Origin: Desulfovibrionaceae bacterium | GTDB taxonomy: Bacteria > Desulfobacterota > Desulfovibrionia > Desulfovibrionales > Desulfovibrionaceae | DNA: 62,450 nucleotides | Direction of reading: 5' to 3' | Assembly: GCA_016932995.1 (NCBI GenBank) | Contig: JAFGBU010000042.1 | Coordinates: 1-62,450 of the forward strand | In this document: positions 45,093 through 53,701 of the stretch, piece after piece | How positions within the stretch are numbered: the first letter of the stretch is position 1 | Layout: each line of letters opens with the position of its first letter | The notes under the pieces: generated by a model | What the model saw: only the letters and a program-made list of their open reading frames with translations | What the model was told of the DNA's origin: nothing | Databases searched by the model: none | Position numbers and translations under genes: made by a program

Positions 45093-47750
45093 ATGAAAGC
45101 CACAGGCCCCAACCACATCCAAGACATCGTCAGGTGCATCGAGGACCTGCCCGCGCCCCCGGCCGTGGCCGGAAAGATACTGGACTGGGTCGGCCGGGAG
45201 GAGCCGGAGATAAGGGAGCTGGTCCGGCTGGTGGAGACCGACCAGTCCCTGACCCTCAAGGTCCTCAAGCTGGCCAACGCCAGGGCCTACGGCATCCAGG
45301 GCAAGGTCTCCAGCGTGGAGTCCGCGGCCCTGCTCCTGGGCGTGCCCGCGCTCAAGCACGCGCTCATGACCATCTTCGTGCGCGACGGCCTGATCCGGGA
45401 CCGCAAGCCCGACGACCCGCACCTCAAGGCCATCTGGCGGCACTCCCTGACCTGCGCCAGCGCGGCCCAGGTCCTGGCCGGGGAGCACTTCCCGGCCCTC
45501 AAGGGCCTGGCCTTTTCCGCGGGCATGGTCCACGACTGCGGCAAGCTGGTCCTGCTCAGCGCCCTGCCCGAGACCTACGAGCGCGTCCTGGAGCAGAGCG
45601 AGGCCCCGGGGGCCGACCTGCTGGAGATCGAGGCCCGGGTCCTGGGCGCGGACCACGCCACGGTGGGCAAGTGGCTGACCGAGCAGTGGGAGTTTCCCGA
45701 GCCTTTGGTCACCGCGGCCTGGCTCCACCACCTGCCCGCGGACGCCATCCTGGACCTGGGCGAGCAGAGCGGGCTCGCGGCCATGGTCGCCCTGGCCGAC
45801 ATCCTGGCCCGGGAGATCATGGCCGAGTACCTGGGCCCGGAGGACAGGTCCCGCCGCGACGCCCTGCTCGATTCCCTGGGTGTCCGGGACTCGCGCCTGG
45901 ACGACCTGAAGCTGGCCATCGGCGCGCAGTACGCCGAGCGCGCCGACAAGTTCGACACCGAGGGCGAGGACGCGGCCAGCCAGTATTTCATGGCCCTGCA
46001 GGGGGCCGGCCGGCGCATCGGCGAGGCCAACTTCAGGCTCCAGCAGGGCAACGAGGCCCTGTCAACGGCCAACCGGATACTCTCGGCCGTGACCGAGGCC
46101 GGCCGGGAGATCGCCTCGGCCACGCACGCCCAGGGCGTGCTCCAGGCCATGGCCTCGGTCCTGGCCGGACCCCTGGCCATGCCCGGGGGCTGCGTCTACG
46201 CCCTGGACTCCCAGGACATGGTCCTCAGGGGCCTGTACTGGACAGGGAACGACCGGCCCAGGTCCTTTGAATGCGGCCTGGACCAGCCCTCGGCCACTCC
46301 GGCCCAGGACATCGAGGCCCAGGGCCTGCCCCGGGACCTCTCGGCCCTGGTCGCCGGCCGCCAGGCCAGGACCGCGCCGGGATTGCGGCCGGACACCGGG
46401 CCGTCCTACAGCCGGCCGTTCCACATCCTTCCGCTGACCTCCGGGCCGCTGTTGCTGGGCGAGATGATCTTCGAGCCCGGCGACAGGCCCGTGGGCCCCG
46501 CGCCGCTGGACGGACTCGCGCCCCTCGGCCAGTTGGCCAGCCTGGCCGGGGCCTGCCTGGAGCGCCTGGCCGGGGCCAGGCGGCTGGAGGAGCGCAGCGA
46601 GCGCCTCGGCCTGGCCATGCGCAGGATAAGGACCATGAACATGAAGCTGGTCCAGGCCGAGCGCCTGGCCGCCGTGGGCCAGCTGGCCGCGGGCGCGGCC
46701 CACGAGATAAACAACCCCCTGGCGATCATCTACGCCCGGATCCAGATGCTGGGCATGAAGGAGCCAGACCAGGACAAGAAAAAGGTCCTCAAGCAGATCG
46801 AGGGCCAGATCAGCCGCATCACCTCCATACTCACCCGGCTCATGGACTTCGCCAGGCCGGTCCCGCCCAGGTTCGGCGAGGTCCGGATCAACGAGCTCGC
46901 GGACCGGGTCTCGTCCATGATGGCCGCGAACTTCAAGAAGCGCGGCATAGCCCTGCTCAAGGACCTGGACCCGGACCTGCCGGTCATCCAGGGCGACGAG
47001 CACCAGCTGGAGCAGGTCCTCTTGAACCTGCTGATCAACGCGGAGCACGCCATGGAGGGCGCAGGCGGAGAGGTCCGGGTCAAGACCCGCAAGGACCTGC
47101 CCGCGGGCGCGGTCGTGATCGAGGTCCGGGACCAGGGCCGGGGCATGTCCAAGGAGACCCTGGACAGGATATTCGACCCCTTCTTCACCACCAAGCAGGA
47201 GGGCACGGGCCTGGGCCTGTCCACCTCCTACGGGATAGTCAAGAACCACCACGGCGAGATACACGTCCAGAGCAGCCCGGGAAAGGGCTCGACCTTCAGC
47301 CTGGAGCTGCCCGTGAGCCAGGAGGCTGCCGGGGCCAGGCGGCCGGCCATGGGCCGGCCGGCCGAAAAGCCCCGGGGCCGGACCAAGTCCGTGCTCGTGG
47401 TGGACGACGAGGAGCACATCCGGGACATCCTCGAGGAGGCCTTGAGCGCCGAGGGCTACCGGGTCGAGACCTGCTCCGACGGGGACCAGGGCCTGAAGAG
47501 GCTGTCCGGCAAGGACTACGACCTGCTGCTTTTGGACCTCCGCATGCCGGCCAGAAACGGGCTCTCGCTCCTGGCCGAGATGGGCGAGAGGACCAGGGAC
47601 GTGCCGATCATGGTCATCACCGGCCTGGCCAGCCCCGAGGAGATCAACGAGGCCCTGGCCCTGGGCGCGCTCAAGTGCATCCAGAAGCCGTTCCGCATGG
47701 ACGACCTGCTGCGCGACGTGCGCAAGGCCCTGGGCAACGGGGGGGCCTGA
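45093..47750 (+). CDS. HDOD-GAF-histidine kinase-receiver hybrid protein
   Basis: Domain order in 885 residues: HDOD (about 10-210, LPAPPAVAGKIL, GMVHDCGKLVL), a helical linker and GAF-like region (about 300-500), HisKA with His in GAAHEINNPLAI, HATPase (NLLINAEHAME, DQGRGMS, GTGLGLSTSYGI) and a C-terminal receiver (about 765-880, LVVDDEEH, LLLDLRMP, IQKPF). ATG at 45093 has GGGGAG upstream; the frame begins 25 codons earlier. HDOD kinases often link signal input to motility or cell-cycle control. The next gene starts 1 nt after the stop. Confidence 0.9.
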   Translation: MKATGPNHIQDIVRCIEDLPAPPAVAGKILDWVGREEPEIRELVRLVETDQSLTLKVLKLANARAYGIQGKVSSVESAALLLGVPALKHALMTIFVRDGLIRDRKPDDPHLKAIWRHSLTCASAAQVLAGEHFPALKGLAFSAGMVHDCGKLVLLSALPETYERVLEQSEAPGADLLEIEARVLGADHATVGKWLTEQWEFPEPLVTAAWLHHLPADAILDLGEQSGLAAMVALADILAREIMAEYLGPEDRSRRDALLDSLGVRDSRLDDLKLAIGAQYAERADKFDTEGEDAASQYFMALQGAGRRIGEANFRLQQGNEALSTANRILSAVTEAGREIASATHAQGVLQAMASVLAGPLAMPGGCVYALDSQDMVLRGLYWTGNDRPRSFECGLDQPSATPAQDIEAQGLPRDLSALVAGRQARTAPGLRPDTGPSYSRPFHILPLTSGPLLLGEMIFEPGDRPVGPAPLDGLAPLGQLASLAGACLERLAGARRLEERSERLGLAMRRIRTMNMKLVQAERLAAVGQLAAGAAHEINNPLAIIYARIQMLGMKEPDQDKKKVLKQIEGQISRITSILTRLMDFARPVPPRFGEVRINELADRVSSMMAANFKKRGIALLKDLDPDLPVIQGDEHQLEQVLLNLLINAEHAMEGAGGEVRVKTRKDLPAGAVVIEVRDQGRGMSKETLDRIFDPFFTTKQEGTGLGLSTSYGIVKNHHGEIHVQSSPGKGSTFSLELPVSQEAAGARRPAMGRPAEKPRGRTKSVLVVDDEEHIRDILEEALSAEGYRVETCSDGDQGLKRLSGKDYDLLLLDLRMPARNGLSLLAEMGERTRDVPIMVITGLASPEEINEALALGALKCIQKPFRMDDLLRDVRKALGNGGA

Positions 47751-47751
47751 G

Positions 47752-49185
47752 GTGTCCCGGGTCGGGACGCACTTCATATCCATCGCCAGCGGCAAGGGCG
47801 GGGTGGGCAAGACCAGCGTGTCCGTGAACCTGGCCTGGGCCCTGGCCGAGGCCGGGCAGCGGGTCTGCCTGCTGGACGCGGACCTGGGGCTGTCCAACGT
47901 GGACGTGCTCCTGGGCGTGTCCTGCGAAACGACCCTGGAGCAGGTCATCTTCGAGGGCCTGCCCATGGAGCGGGCCGCGACCAGGGTCGCCCCCAACCTT
48001 CAGGTCATCTCCGGCAGCTCCGGGGTCTCGCGCATGGCCGAGCTGTCCAGGGCCAAGCGCCGCAGGCTGATCGAGGAGTTCAAGAAGCTGGAGGCCTACG
48101 ACTACGTCCTGATCGACAACTCGCCGGGCATAACCGCCCAGGTGGTCTCGGTGTGCCTGTCCTCCAGGGACGTGGTCCTGGTGGTCAACCCGGACGCGGG
48201 CTCGATCACCGACGCCTACGCCCTGATCAAGGTCATGCGCGAGAACGGGCTCTGGTGGCCGCCGCTTCTGCTCATGAACAGGACCAGGAGCGCGGAGACC
48301 GCGCGCCGGATATTCGAGCGCGTCAAGCAGACCGCGCAAAAGCACCTCAACCTGGACTGCGGCTACCTGGGCTGGCTGCCCGAGGACCCCTCGGTGACCA
48401 GGGCGGCCATTGTCCAGAGGCCGGCCGCCGAGGCCTTCCCGGACTCGCCGTTCACCAGGGCGGTGCTCCGAACGGCCGGGGTGATCAGGAGATACTCGGC
48501 CACGGCCAAGGGCCGGGTGGTGGCCGGGGACCAGTTCTGGGAGAACTCGGTCATGCGCCTGAAGTCCGGGCCAAAGACCGCCCGGCCCGGAAAGGACGAC
48601 GCCCGGTCCTGGACCAGACAGGCCCGCGAGCTGCTCGACGGGGTTTTGACCGACCTGGACCGGGCCGCAGAGGGCCTGGCCGGATGCTCGGCGATCGAGC
48701 GGCCAAAAGAGACCGACCGGGCCGTGGCCGGGGCCCTGGACCTGGTCCGCGGGGCCAGGGCCAGGCTAGGCCGGGCCCGGGGCGGACGGGACCCGGACGA
48801 ACGCAAGGCGGCGGAACCCGAAAAAAGGCCCGGGCCAAAGGCCCCGGCCACGGCCCTGGTGGTCTGCCAAGACCAGGGCATGCTCGCCCTGCTCTCGGAG
48901 ATCGTGATCGAGGCCGGGCTCAGGCCCGAGGCCGCGGCCTTGGACATCGGGCTGTCCGGCCTGGACCCCTCAATCCACGACCTGTGCCTGGTGCTCTGGA
49001 ACGGACCGGACCAAGACCTGGCCGAGATGAGCAGCCGGGCCAGCAAGACCCCGGTGCTTCTGATCGACGCCAGCTACGGCCGCCTGGCCAGGGCGGCCGA
49101 GGACATGCCCGGGATAACCGAGATCATCCCCGCGCCGTTCAAGGTGGACCGGGTCCTGGAGGCCATCGCCCGGCAAAGGCCCTGA
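47752..49185 (+). CDS. MinD/FlhG-like ATPase fused to a degenerate receiver
   Basis: The N-terminal 260 residues are a MinD/ParA ATPase with the deviant Walker A KGGVGKT (15-21), LLDADLGLSNVD and VLIDNSPGI, nearest to FlhG/FleN-type proteins. After a charged linker (about 280-360) comes a receiver-like fold (about 363-475): ALVVCQDQGM, CLVLWNGPDQ, PVLLIDASYG, EIIPAPFKVDRV. Trp/Asn replaces the phospho-acceptor Asp and Ala the Lys, so it is a pseudo-receiver. The start is GTG at 47752, 1 nt after the kinase-receiver gene, hence translational coupling. Role in localisation is inferred. Confidence 0.85.
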   Translation: MSRVGTHFISIASGKGGVGKTSVSVNLAWALAEAGQRVCLLDADLGLSNVDVLLGVSCETTLEQVIFEGLPMERAATRVAPNLQVISGSSGVSRMAELSRAKRRRLIEEFKKLEAYDYVLIDNSPGITAQVVSVCLSSRDVVLVVNPDAGSITDAYALIKVMRENGLWWPPLLLMNRTRSAETARRIFERVKQTAQKHLNLDCGYLGWLPEDPSVTRAAIVQRPAAEAFPDSPFTRAVLRTAGVIRRYSATAKGRVVAGDQFWENSVMRLKSGPKTARPGKDDARSWTRQARELLDGVLTDLDRAAEGLAGCSAIERPKETDRAVAGALDLVRGARARLGRARGGRDPDERKAAEPEKRPGPKAPATALVVCQDQGMLALLSEIVIEAGLRPEAAALDIGLSGLDPSIHDLCLVLWNGPDQDLAEMSSRASKTPVLLIDASYGRLARAAEDMPGITEIIPAPFKVDRVLEAIARQRP

Positions 49186-49325
49186 GCCGGTCCTGCCGCA
49201 GCCTTCACCCTGACCCCGACCGGCGCCACACCCCCGGCCGAACCTTGTCCTCTTCTTCCCGCCTGTGGTAACCTGCTTCAAGTGCGAAAAACCGGAGCGA
49301 TCGCAATCTGGGAGGTGCCCAAGCC

Positions 49326-49742
49326 ATGCCCGACCTCAAACTCTGGGGACAGATGGAGCTGGACAGGATGCGCCGGGACCTGGACAGGCTCTTCGAGACC
49401 CTGTGCCTGGACTACGGCCTGCCCCTGCCCGCCGGGCCGGGCGAGTCCGAGATCAGCGTATCCGAGGGACCAAAGGCCCTGGTGGTCACGGCCAGGCTGC
49501 CCGGGCTCAAAGCCAAGGACCTGGACCTGACCGTGACCGGCCTGAAGCTGACCATCTCCTGCGCCAGGACCGAGAGCTTCCCGGGCGGCAGCCGCTCCAG
49601 CGCCCTGACCAGGGAGATCAGCCTGCCCTGCCCCGTGGACCCGGACGCGGCCCGGGCCGTGGTCAAGGACGATATGCTGGAAATCACCCTGCCCAAGATT
49701 TCGGCCCGGCCGCGCAGGACCGTGCCCGTGAACCCGACCTGA
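49326..49742 (+). CDS. Hsp20-family small heat-shock protein
   Basis: A single alpha-crystallin domain (about 40-130) follows a helical N-terminus (WGQMELDRMRRDLDRLF). Features are ALVVTARLPGLKAKDLDLTV, the LTREISLPCPVDPDAARAVVKDDMLEITLP block (in pieces), and an extension ending RRTVPVNPT in place of the I-X-I motif. The 138-aa length is typical. GGGAGG precedes the ATG. A possible promoter TTGTCC-N18-TAACCT lies at 49245-49274. It lies 16 nt before the Lon-like protease, suggesting a small protein-quality-control operon. Confidence 0.92.
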   Translation: MPDLKLWGQMELDRMRRDLDRLFETLCLDYGLPLPAGPGESEISVSEGPKALVVTARLPGLKAKDLDLTVTGLKLTISCARTESFPGGSRSSALTREISLPCPVDPDAARAVVKDDMLEITLPKISARPRRTVPVNPT

Positions 49743-49758
49743 AACAGCGGAGTGCGAA

Positions 49759-52251
49759 ATGACCAAACGGCCAGCATCCCCGGAACTTCCGGTTGAAAAG
49801 CTCAGGTGGCGGCTGGACCCAGGCGGCCTGCCCTTCAGGTCCACGGACGAGATCACTGCCCTGTCCGAGATAATCGGCCAGCAGCGCGGGGTCGAGGCCT
49901 TCCGCTTCGGCATGGGCATGGCCAGGAAGGGCTACAACATCTTTGTCAGCGGCCAGCCGGGCACGGGCCGCCTGTTCACGGTGAAAAAGCTCTTGGGCGA
50001 GCTCTCGGGCAAGGACGGCGTGCCCGACGACCTGTGCTACGTGAACAACTTCAAGCAGCCCGAGGCGCCCATCCTGCTCAGGTTCAAGGCCGGCCTGGGC
50101 GGCCGCTTCCGCAAGGACATGCATGAATTTCTGGAAAACGTGAAGCGCGAGGTCCCGCGCCTGTTCGAGAGCGAGGAGTACCTCGGCCGCAAGAACGCCA
50201 TCGCCGAGGCCCACGAAAAGCAGGTTTTGCAGTTCTACAAGGCCGTGGAGGACAAGGTCAGGGACACGGGCCTGGTGGTGGTCAAGATGCAGATGGGCCC
50301 GTTCCAGCACCCGGACGTCCTGCCCGTGGTCGACGGCGAGCCCAAGCGGATGATCGAGCTCGAGGAGATGGTCGACAAGGGCCGCTTCCCCCGGGACGAG
50401 TTCGAGCGGCTCAAGGCCAAGCGCCAGGAGGTCAAGGATGAGCTCGACCACATCGTGCAGCAGGTCAAGGAGCTGCACAAACAGGTCGGCCGCAAGCACG
50501 AGGAGGTGGACCGGCTGATGTTCATGGCCCTGGCCCAGGAGTTCGCCAAGCCCCTGCGCGAGGCCTACCCGGACAACAAGGTCCTGGAGTACCTGGACGC
50601 GGCCCTGGAGAACATGGTCGAGGACCTGGAGAACATCAAGTCCATGGGACAAACGGGCGCGCCGCAGATGCCGTTCATGGGCCCGCCGCCGCCCGAGGCC
50701 GTGCTCCACCCCTACGAGGTCAACCTGCTGGTGGACAACTCCGAGCAGGCCGGGCCGCCGGTGGTCATCGAGTCCTATCCGACCTACCGCAACCTGTTCG
50801 GGAGCATCGAGCGGATCATGGAGCGCATGGGCGGCTGGCGCACGGACTTCACCAAGATCAAGGCCGGCTCGTTCATCAAGGCCAACGGCGGCTACCTGGT
50901 CCTGAACCTCATGGACGCCATCATGGAGCCCGGGGTCTGGCAGACCCTGAAGCGCTCGCTCAAGACCAAGCAGATAGAGATCGAGACCTACGACCCCTAC
51001 TACTTCTTCACCTCCACCGGGCTCAAGCCCGAGCCCATCGACATGGAGGTCAAGGTGGTGGTCCTGGGCGACCCCTGGCTCTACCACCTGCTGCGGCGCT
51101 ACGACCAGGACCTGCCCAAGATATTCAAGGTCCGGGCGGACTACGAGACCTCCATGGAGCGCACCGAGGAGTCCGTGCTCCAGGTGGCCGGGTTCGTCAG
51201 GGCCGAGCAGGACAAGCAGGGCCTCATGGCCTTCAGCGCGGAGGCGGTGGCCGAAATCCTGGAGCAGGCCGTGCGCATGACCGGCCGCCAGGAGAAGATA
51301 TCCACGGCCTTCCCGGTCCTGGCCGACCTCCTGGCCGAGGCCGACCACTTCGCGCGCTTGGCCGAGGCCGAAAAGGTCTCGGCCGAGCATGTGGACCAGG
51401 CCGTGGAGGCCAGGATACACCGCTCCAACCTGATCGAGGAGCGCATCCAGGAGCTGATCGACCGCGGCAGCCTGTTCGTGGACACGGACGGCCAGGTCGT
51501 GGGCCAGGTCAACGGCCTGGCCGTGTACTCGGCCGGGGACTACATGTTCGGAAAGCCGGCCCGGATCACCGCGAGCACCTCCATGGGCAAGGAGGGGATC
51601 ATCAACATCGAGCGCGAGGCCGAGCTCTCGGGCCCGACCCACAACAAGGGCGTGCTCATCCTGGCCGGGTACCTGCGCCGCAAGTTCGCCCAGGACCGGC
51701 CCCTGTCCCTGGCCGCGAGCATCGCCTTCGAGCAGTCCTACGGCGGCGTGGACGGGGACTCGGCCTCGAGCACCGAGCTCTACGCCCTGCTCTCCAGCCT
51801 GTCGGGCAAGCCCCTGCGCCAGTACATCGCGGTCACCGGGTCCGTGAACCAGAAGGGCGAGGTCCAGCCCATCGGCGGGGTCAACGAAAAGATCGAGGGC
51901 TTTTACCTCTGCTGCAAGCACGCCGGCCTGACCGGCGACCAGGGGGTCATGATCCCCGAACCCAACGTCAAGGACCTCATGCTCCGCAAGGACGTGGTCC
52001 GGGCCGTGGCCGAGGGCAGGTTCCACGTCTGGGCGGTCCGGGACATCGACCAGGGCATCGAGATACTCACCGGGGTCAGGGCCGGAAAGAGAAAAAAGGA
52101 CGGCTCCTACCCCAAGGGCTCGGTCAACCAGCTGGTGGACCACAGGCTCAGGCAGCTGGCCGAGGGCCTCCGGGACTTCGGGGGCGAGGCCTCGGCCCCG
52201 CGCAGGCCCCGGCCGAAAAAAAGCCCCGGCCCGCCAAGCCCTGAGCCCTAA
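49759..52251 (+). CDS. Lon-related ATP-dependent protease (AAA_32/LonB-like family)
   Basis: The 830-aa protein lacks the LON N-terminal domain. It has an AAA+ module with an atypical Walker A GQPGTGRL (Arg in place of Lys, a family feature), a long helical insert (about 110-240), a second ATPase part (FIKANGGYLVLNLMDAI), a lid, and a Lon protease domain with the catalytic Ser in DGDSASST and Lys in GGVNEKIEGF. It should degrade unfolded proteins in the cytoplasm. It follows hsp20 in the same direction. Confidence 0.9.
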   Translation: MTKRPASPELPVEKLRWRLDPGGLPFRSTDEITALSEIIGQQRGVEAFRFGMGMARKGYNIFVSGQPGTGRLFTVKKLLGELSGKDGVPDDLCYVNNFKQPEAPILLRFKAGLGGRFRKDMHEFLENVKREVPRLFESEEYLGRKNAIAEAHEKQVLQFYKAVEDKVRDTGLVVVKMQMGPFQHPDVLPVVDGEPKRMIELEEMVDKGRFPRDEFERLKAKRQEVKDELDHIVQQVKELHKQVGRKHEEVDRLMFMALAQEFAKPLREAYPDNKVLEYLDAALENMVEDLENIKSMGQTGAPQMPFMGPPPPEAVLHPYEVNLLVDNSEQAGPPVVIESYPTYRNLFGSIERIMERMGGWRTDFTKIKAGSFIKANGGYLVLNLMDAIMEPGVWQTLKRSLKTKQIEIETYDPYYFFTSTGLKPEPIDMEVKVVVLGDPWLYHLLRRYDQDLPKIFKVRADYETSMERTEESVLQVAGFVRAEQDKQGLMAFSAEAVAEILEQAVRMTGRQEKISTAFPVLADLLAEADHFARLAEAEKVSAEHVDQAVEARIHRSNLIEERIQELIDRGSLFVDTDGQVVGQVNGLAVYSAGDYMFGKPARITASTSMGKEGIINIEREAELSGPTHNKGVLILAGYLRRKFAQDRPLSLAASIAFEQSYGGVDGDSASSTELYALLSSLSGKPLRQYIAVTGSVNQKGEVQPIGGVNEKIEGFYLCCKHAGLTGDQGVMIPEPNVKDLMLRKDVVRAVAEGRFHVWAVRDIDQGIEILTGVRAGKRKKDGSYPKGSVNQLVDHRLRQLAEGLRDFGGEASAPRRPRPKKSPGPPSPEP

Positions 52252-52504
52252 AATCGGGCGCCCTCCGGCCCCTGGGCCGGAATACCCGTGCAAAATCCGG
52301 GCGCTTGTGGACAAAGGCCCAGGTCCGGCCAGGCCCCGCCCTTCCGACTCGCCGATATATACATAAAATTCTATATGTTGATAGGCAAAACTGGACGCCG
52401 CCCTGTTTTATCCACAGGAAGGGGTTGAAAAAAACCAGGCTTGACTGCGCATATTGTTTAAATTAGGTTACAATGTTTCCATTTTTATAGACCTTTCCAC
52501 AGAC
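52252..52504 (+). other. 253-nt spacer with an AT-rich core
   Basis: No gene or clear terminator was found. The stretch 52353-52390 (CGATATATACAT, then TTCTATATGTTGATA) is far more AT-rich than its surroundings. TTGACT (52441-52446), 17 nt and TAGGTT (52464-52469) form a weak promoter candidate for the binding-protein gene. Confidence 0.4.
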
Positions 52505-53701
52505 ATGACTGCTCGGATTAAATTTACCAGATCGCTCCAGCGATTGGGCCTGTTCGCGGCCCTGGCCGCGGCAGTGGGCTGGGTCACGGCCTCCTGCGCG
52601 CAGGAGGACAGGCCCGCCAAGGAGTTCCGGGTCGGGCTCGTGGCCCCGCTCAGGGGGGCCTGGTCCGCCCTGGACCAGGGGCTCCTGGTCGAGGCCGCCC
52701 GGATGGCCGAGGATGAGGCCAACAGGCCCGGCGGGCTGAGCCTCGGCGGGCGGCTGCTCAAGGTCAGGCTGATCATCGAGGACAACCTGAACCAGGTCGA
52801 CTTCAGCGTGAACGCGGCCAGGCAGCTGATCAACCAGGAGCGGGTCTCGGCCCTTGTCGGCCCGTTCATCAGCGCCAACGCCATCCCGGTCTCGTTCGTG
52901 GCCGAGAAGGCCCGGGTGCCCATGCTCTCGCCCACGGCCACCAACCCCGAGGTCTTCCGGGGCAAGGAATACGTCTTCGCGGTCTCCCCGTCCGACGTCT
53001 TCCAGGGCTCGGCAATGGCCGATTTCGCGGCCAAGGACCTGGGGGCGCGCAGCGCGGCCGTGATCTATGACCGCTCCGACCCCTACAGCCGGGACCTGGC
53101 CCGGTTCTTCAGGCAGGCCTTTGAGCGCCACGGCCGGATAAGCGCGTTCGAGCCGTACGTGGGCGGGGAAAAGGACTTCGCGGCCAGTCTCAAGCGCGTC
53201 AAGGCCCAGGGGACCGACGTCCTGTTCCTGCCCAACTACCCGGACGATCTGCTGATCCAGATGAGGCAGGCCCGGCGGATAGGCGCGGCCCGCCACTACC
53301 TGGGCGGGGACTCGTGGTTCGTCTATCCGCTCATGGGCTCGCCGGACCTGGACGGCGGGTACTTCAGCACCATGTATTTCCCGGACAATCCAGGGCCCGA
53401 GAACACAAGATTCCGGGAGCGGTTCGAGAAACGCTGCGGCAAGCCGCCGGACAGCGACGCGGCCCTGACCTACGACGCCTTCAGCCTGCTCTTTACGGCC
53501 GCGAAAAGGGCCGGCAGCGACTATCCGGAGCTCATCCGCCGGGCCCTGGCCGAGACCAGGGACTTCCGCGGGGTGACCGGGAGCCTGTCCTTCGGCCCCA
53601 AGGGCCTAGAAAAACGCAGCATGTTCATCTTAAGGATCCAAAAGGCAAGGCCGATGTTGGTCAAGGAGACCGACCCGGACGGCGAAAAAGACAATGGCTG
53701 A
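52505..53701 (+). CDS. Periplasmic branched-chain-amino-acid-type binding protein, probable lipoprotein
   Basis: This is a Leu/Ile/Val-binding (type I periplasmic) protein. The N-terminus has a basic and hydrophobic stretch ending in VTASC, a lipobox-like site with Cys31, followed by FRVGLVAPLRGAWSALDQG. ALVGPFISANAIPVSFVAE and YSRDLARFF are family motifs. ATG at 52505 was chosen although its ribosome binding site is weak. No ABC permease genes are adjacent; instead its stop overlaps the start of a membrane diguanylate cyclase by 8 nt, suggesting a ligand-sensing role. Confidence 0.85.
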   Translation: MTARIKFTRSLQRLGLFAALAAAVGWVTASCAQEDRPAKEFRVGLVAPLRGAWSALDQGLLVEAARMAEDEANRPGGLSLGGRLLKVRLIIEDNLNQVDFSVNAARQLINQERVSALVGPFISANAIPVSFVAEKARVPMLSPTATNPEVFRGKEYVFAVSPSDVFQGSAMADFAAKDLGARSAAVIYDRSDPYSRDLARFFRQAFERHGRISAFEPYVGGEKDFAASLKRVKAQGTDVLFLPNYPDDLLIQMRQARRIGAARHYLGGDSWFVYPLMGSPDLDGGYFSTMYFPDNPGPENTRFRERFEKRCGKPPDSDAALTYDAFSLLFTAAKRAGSDYPELIRRALAETRDFRGVTGSLSFGPKGLEKRSMFILRIQKARPMLVKETDPDGEKDNG

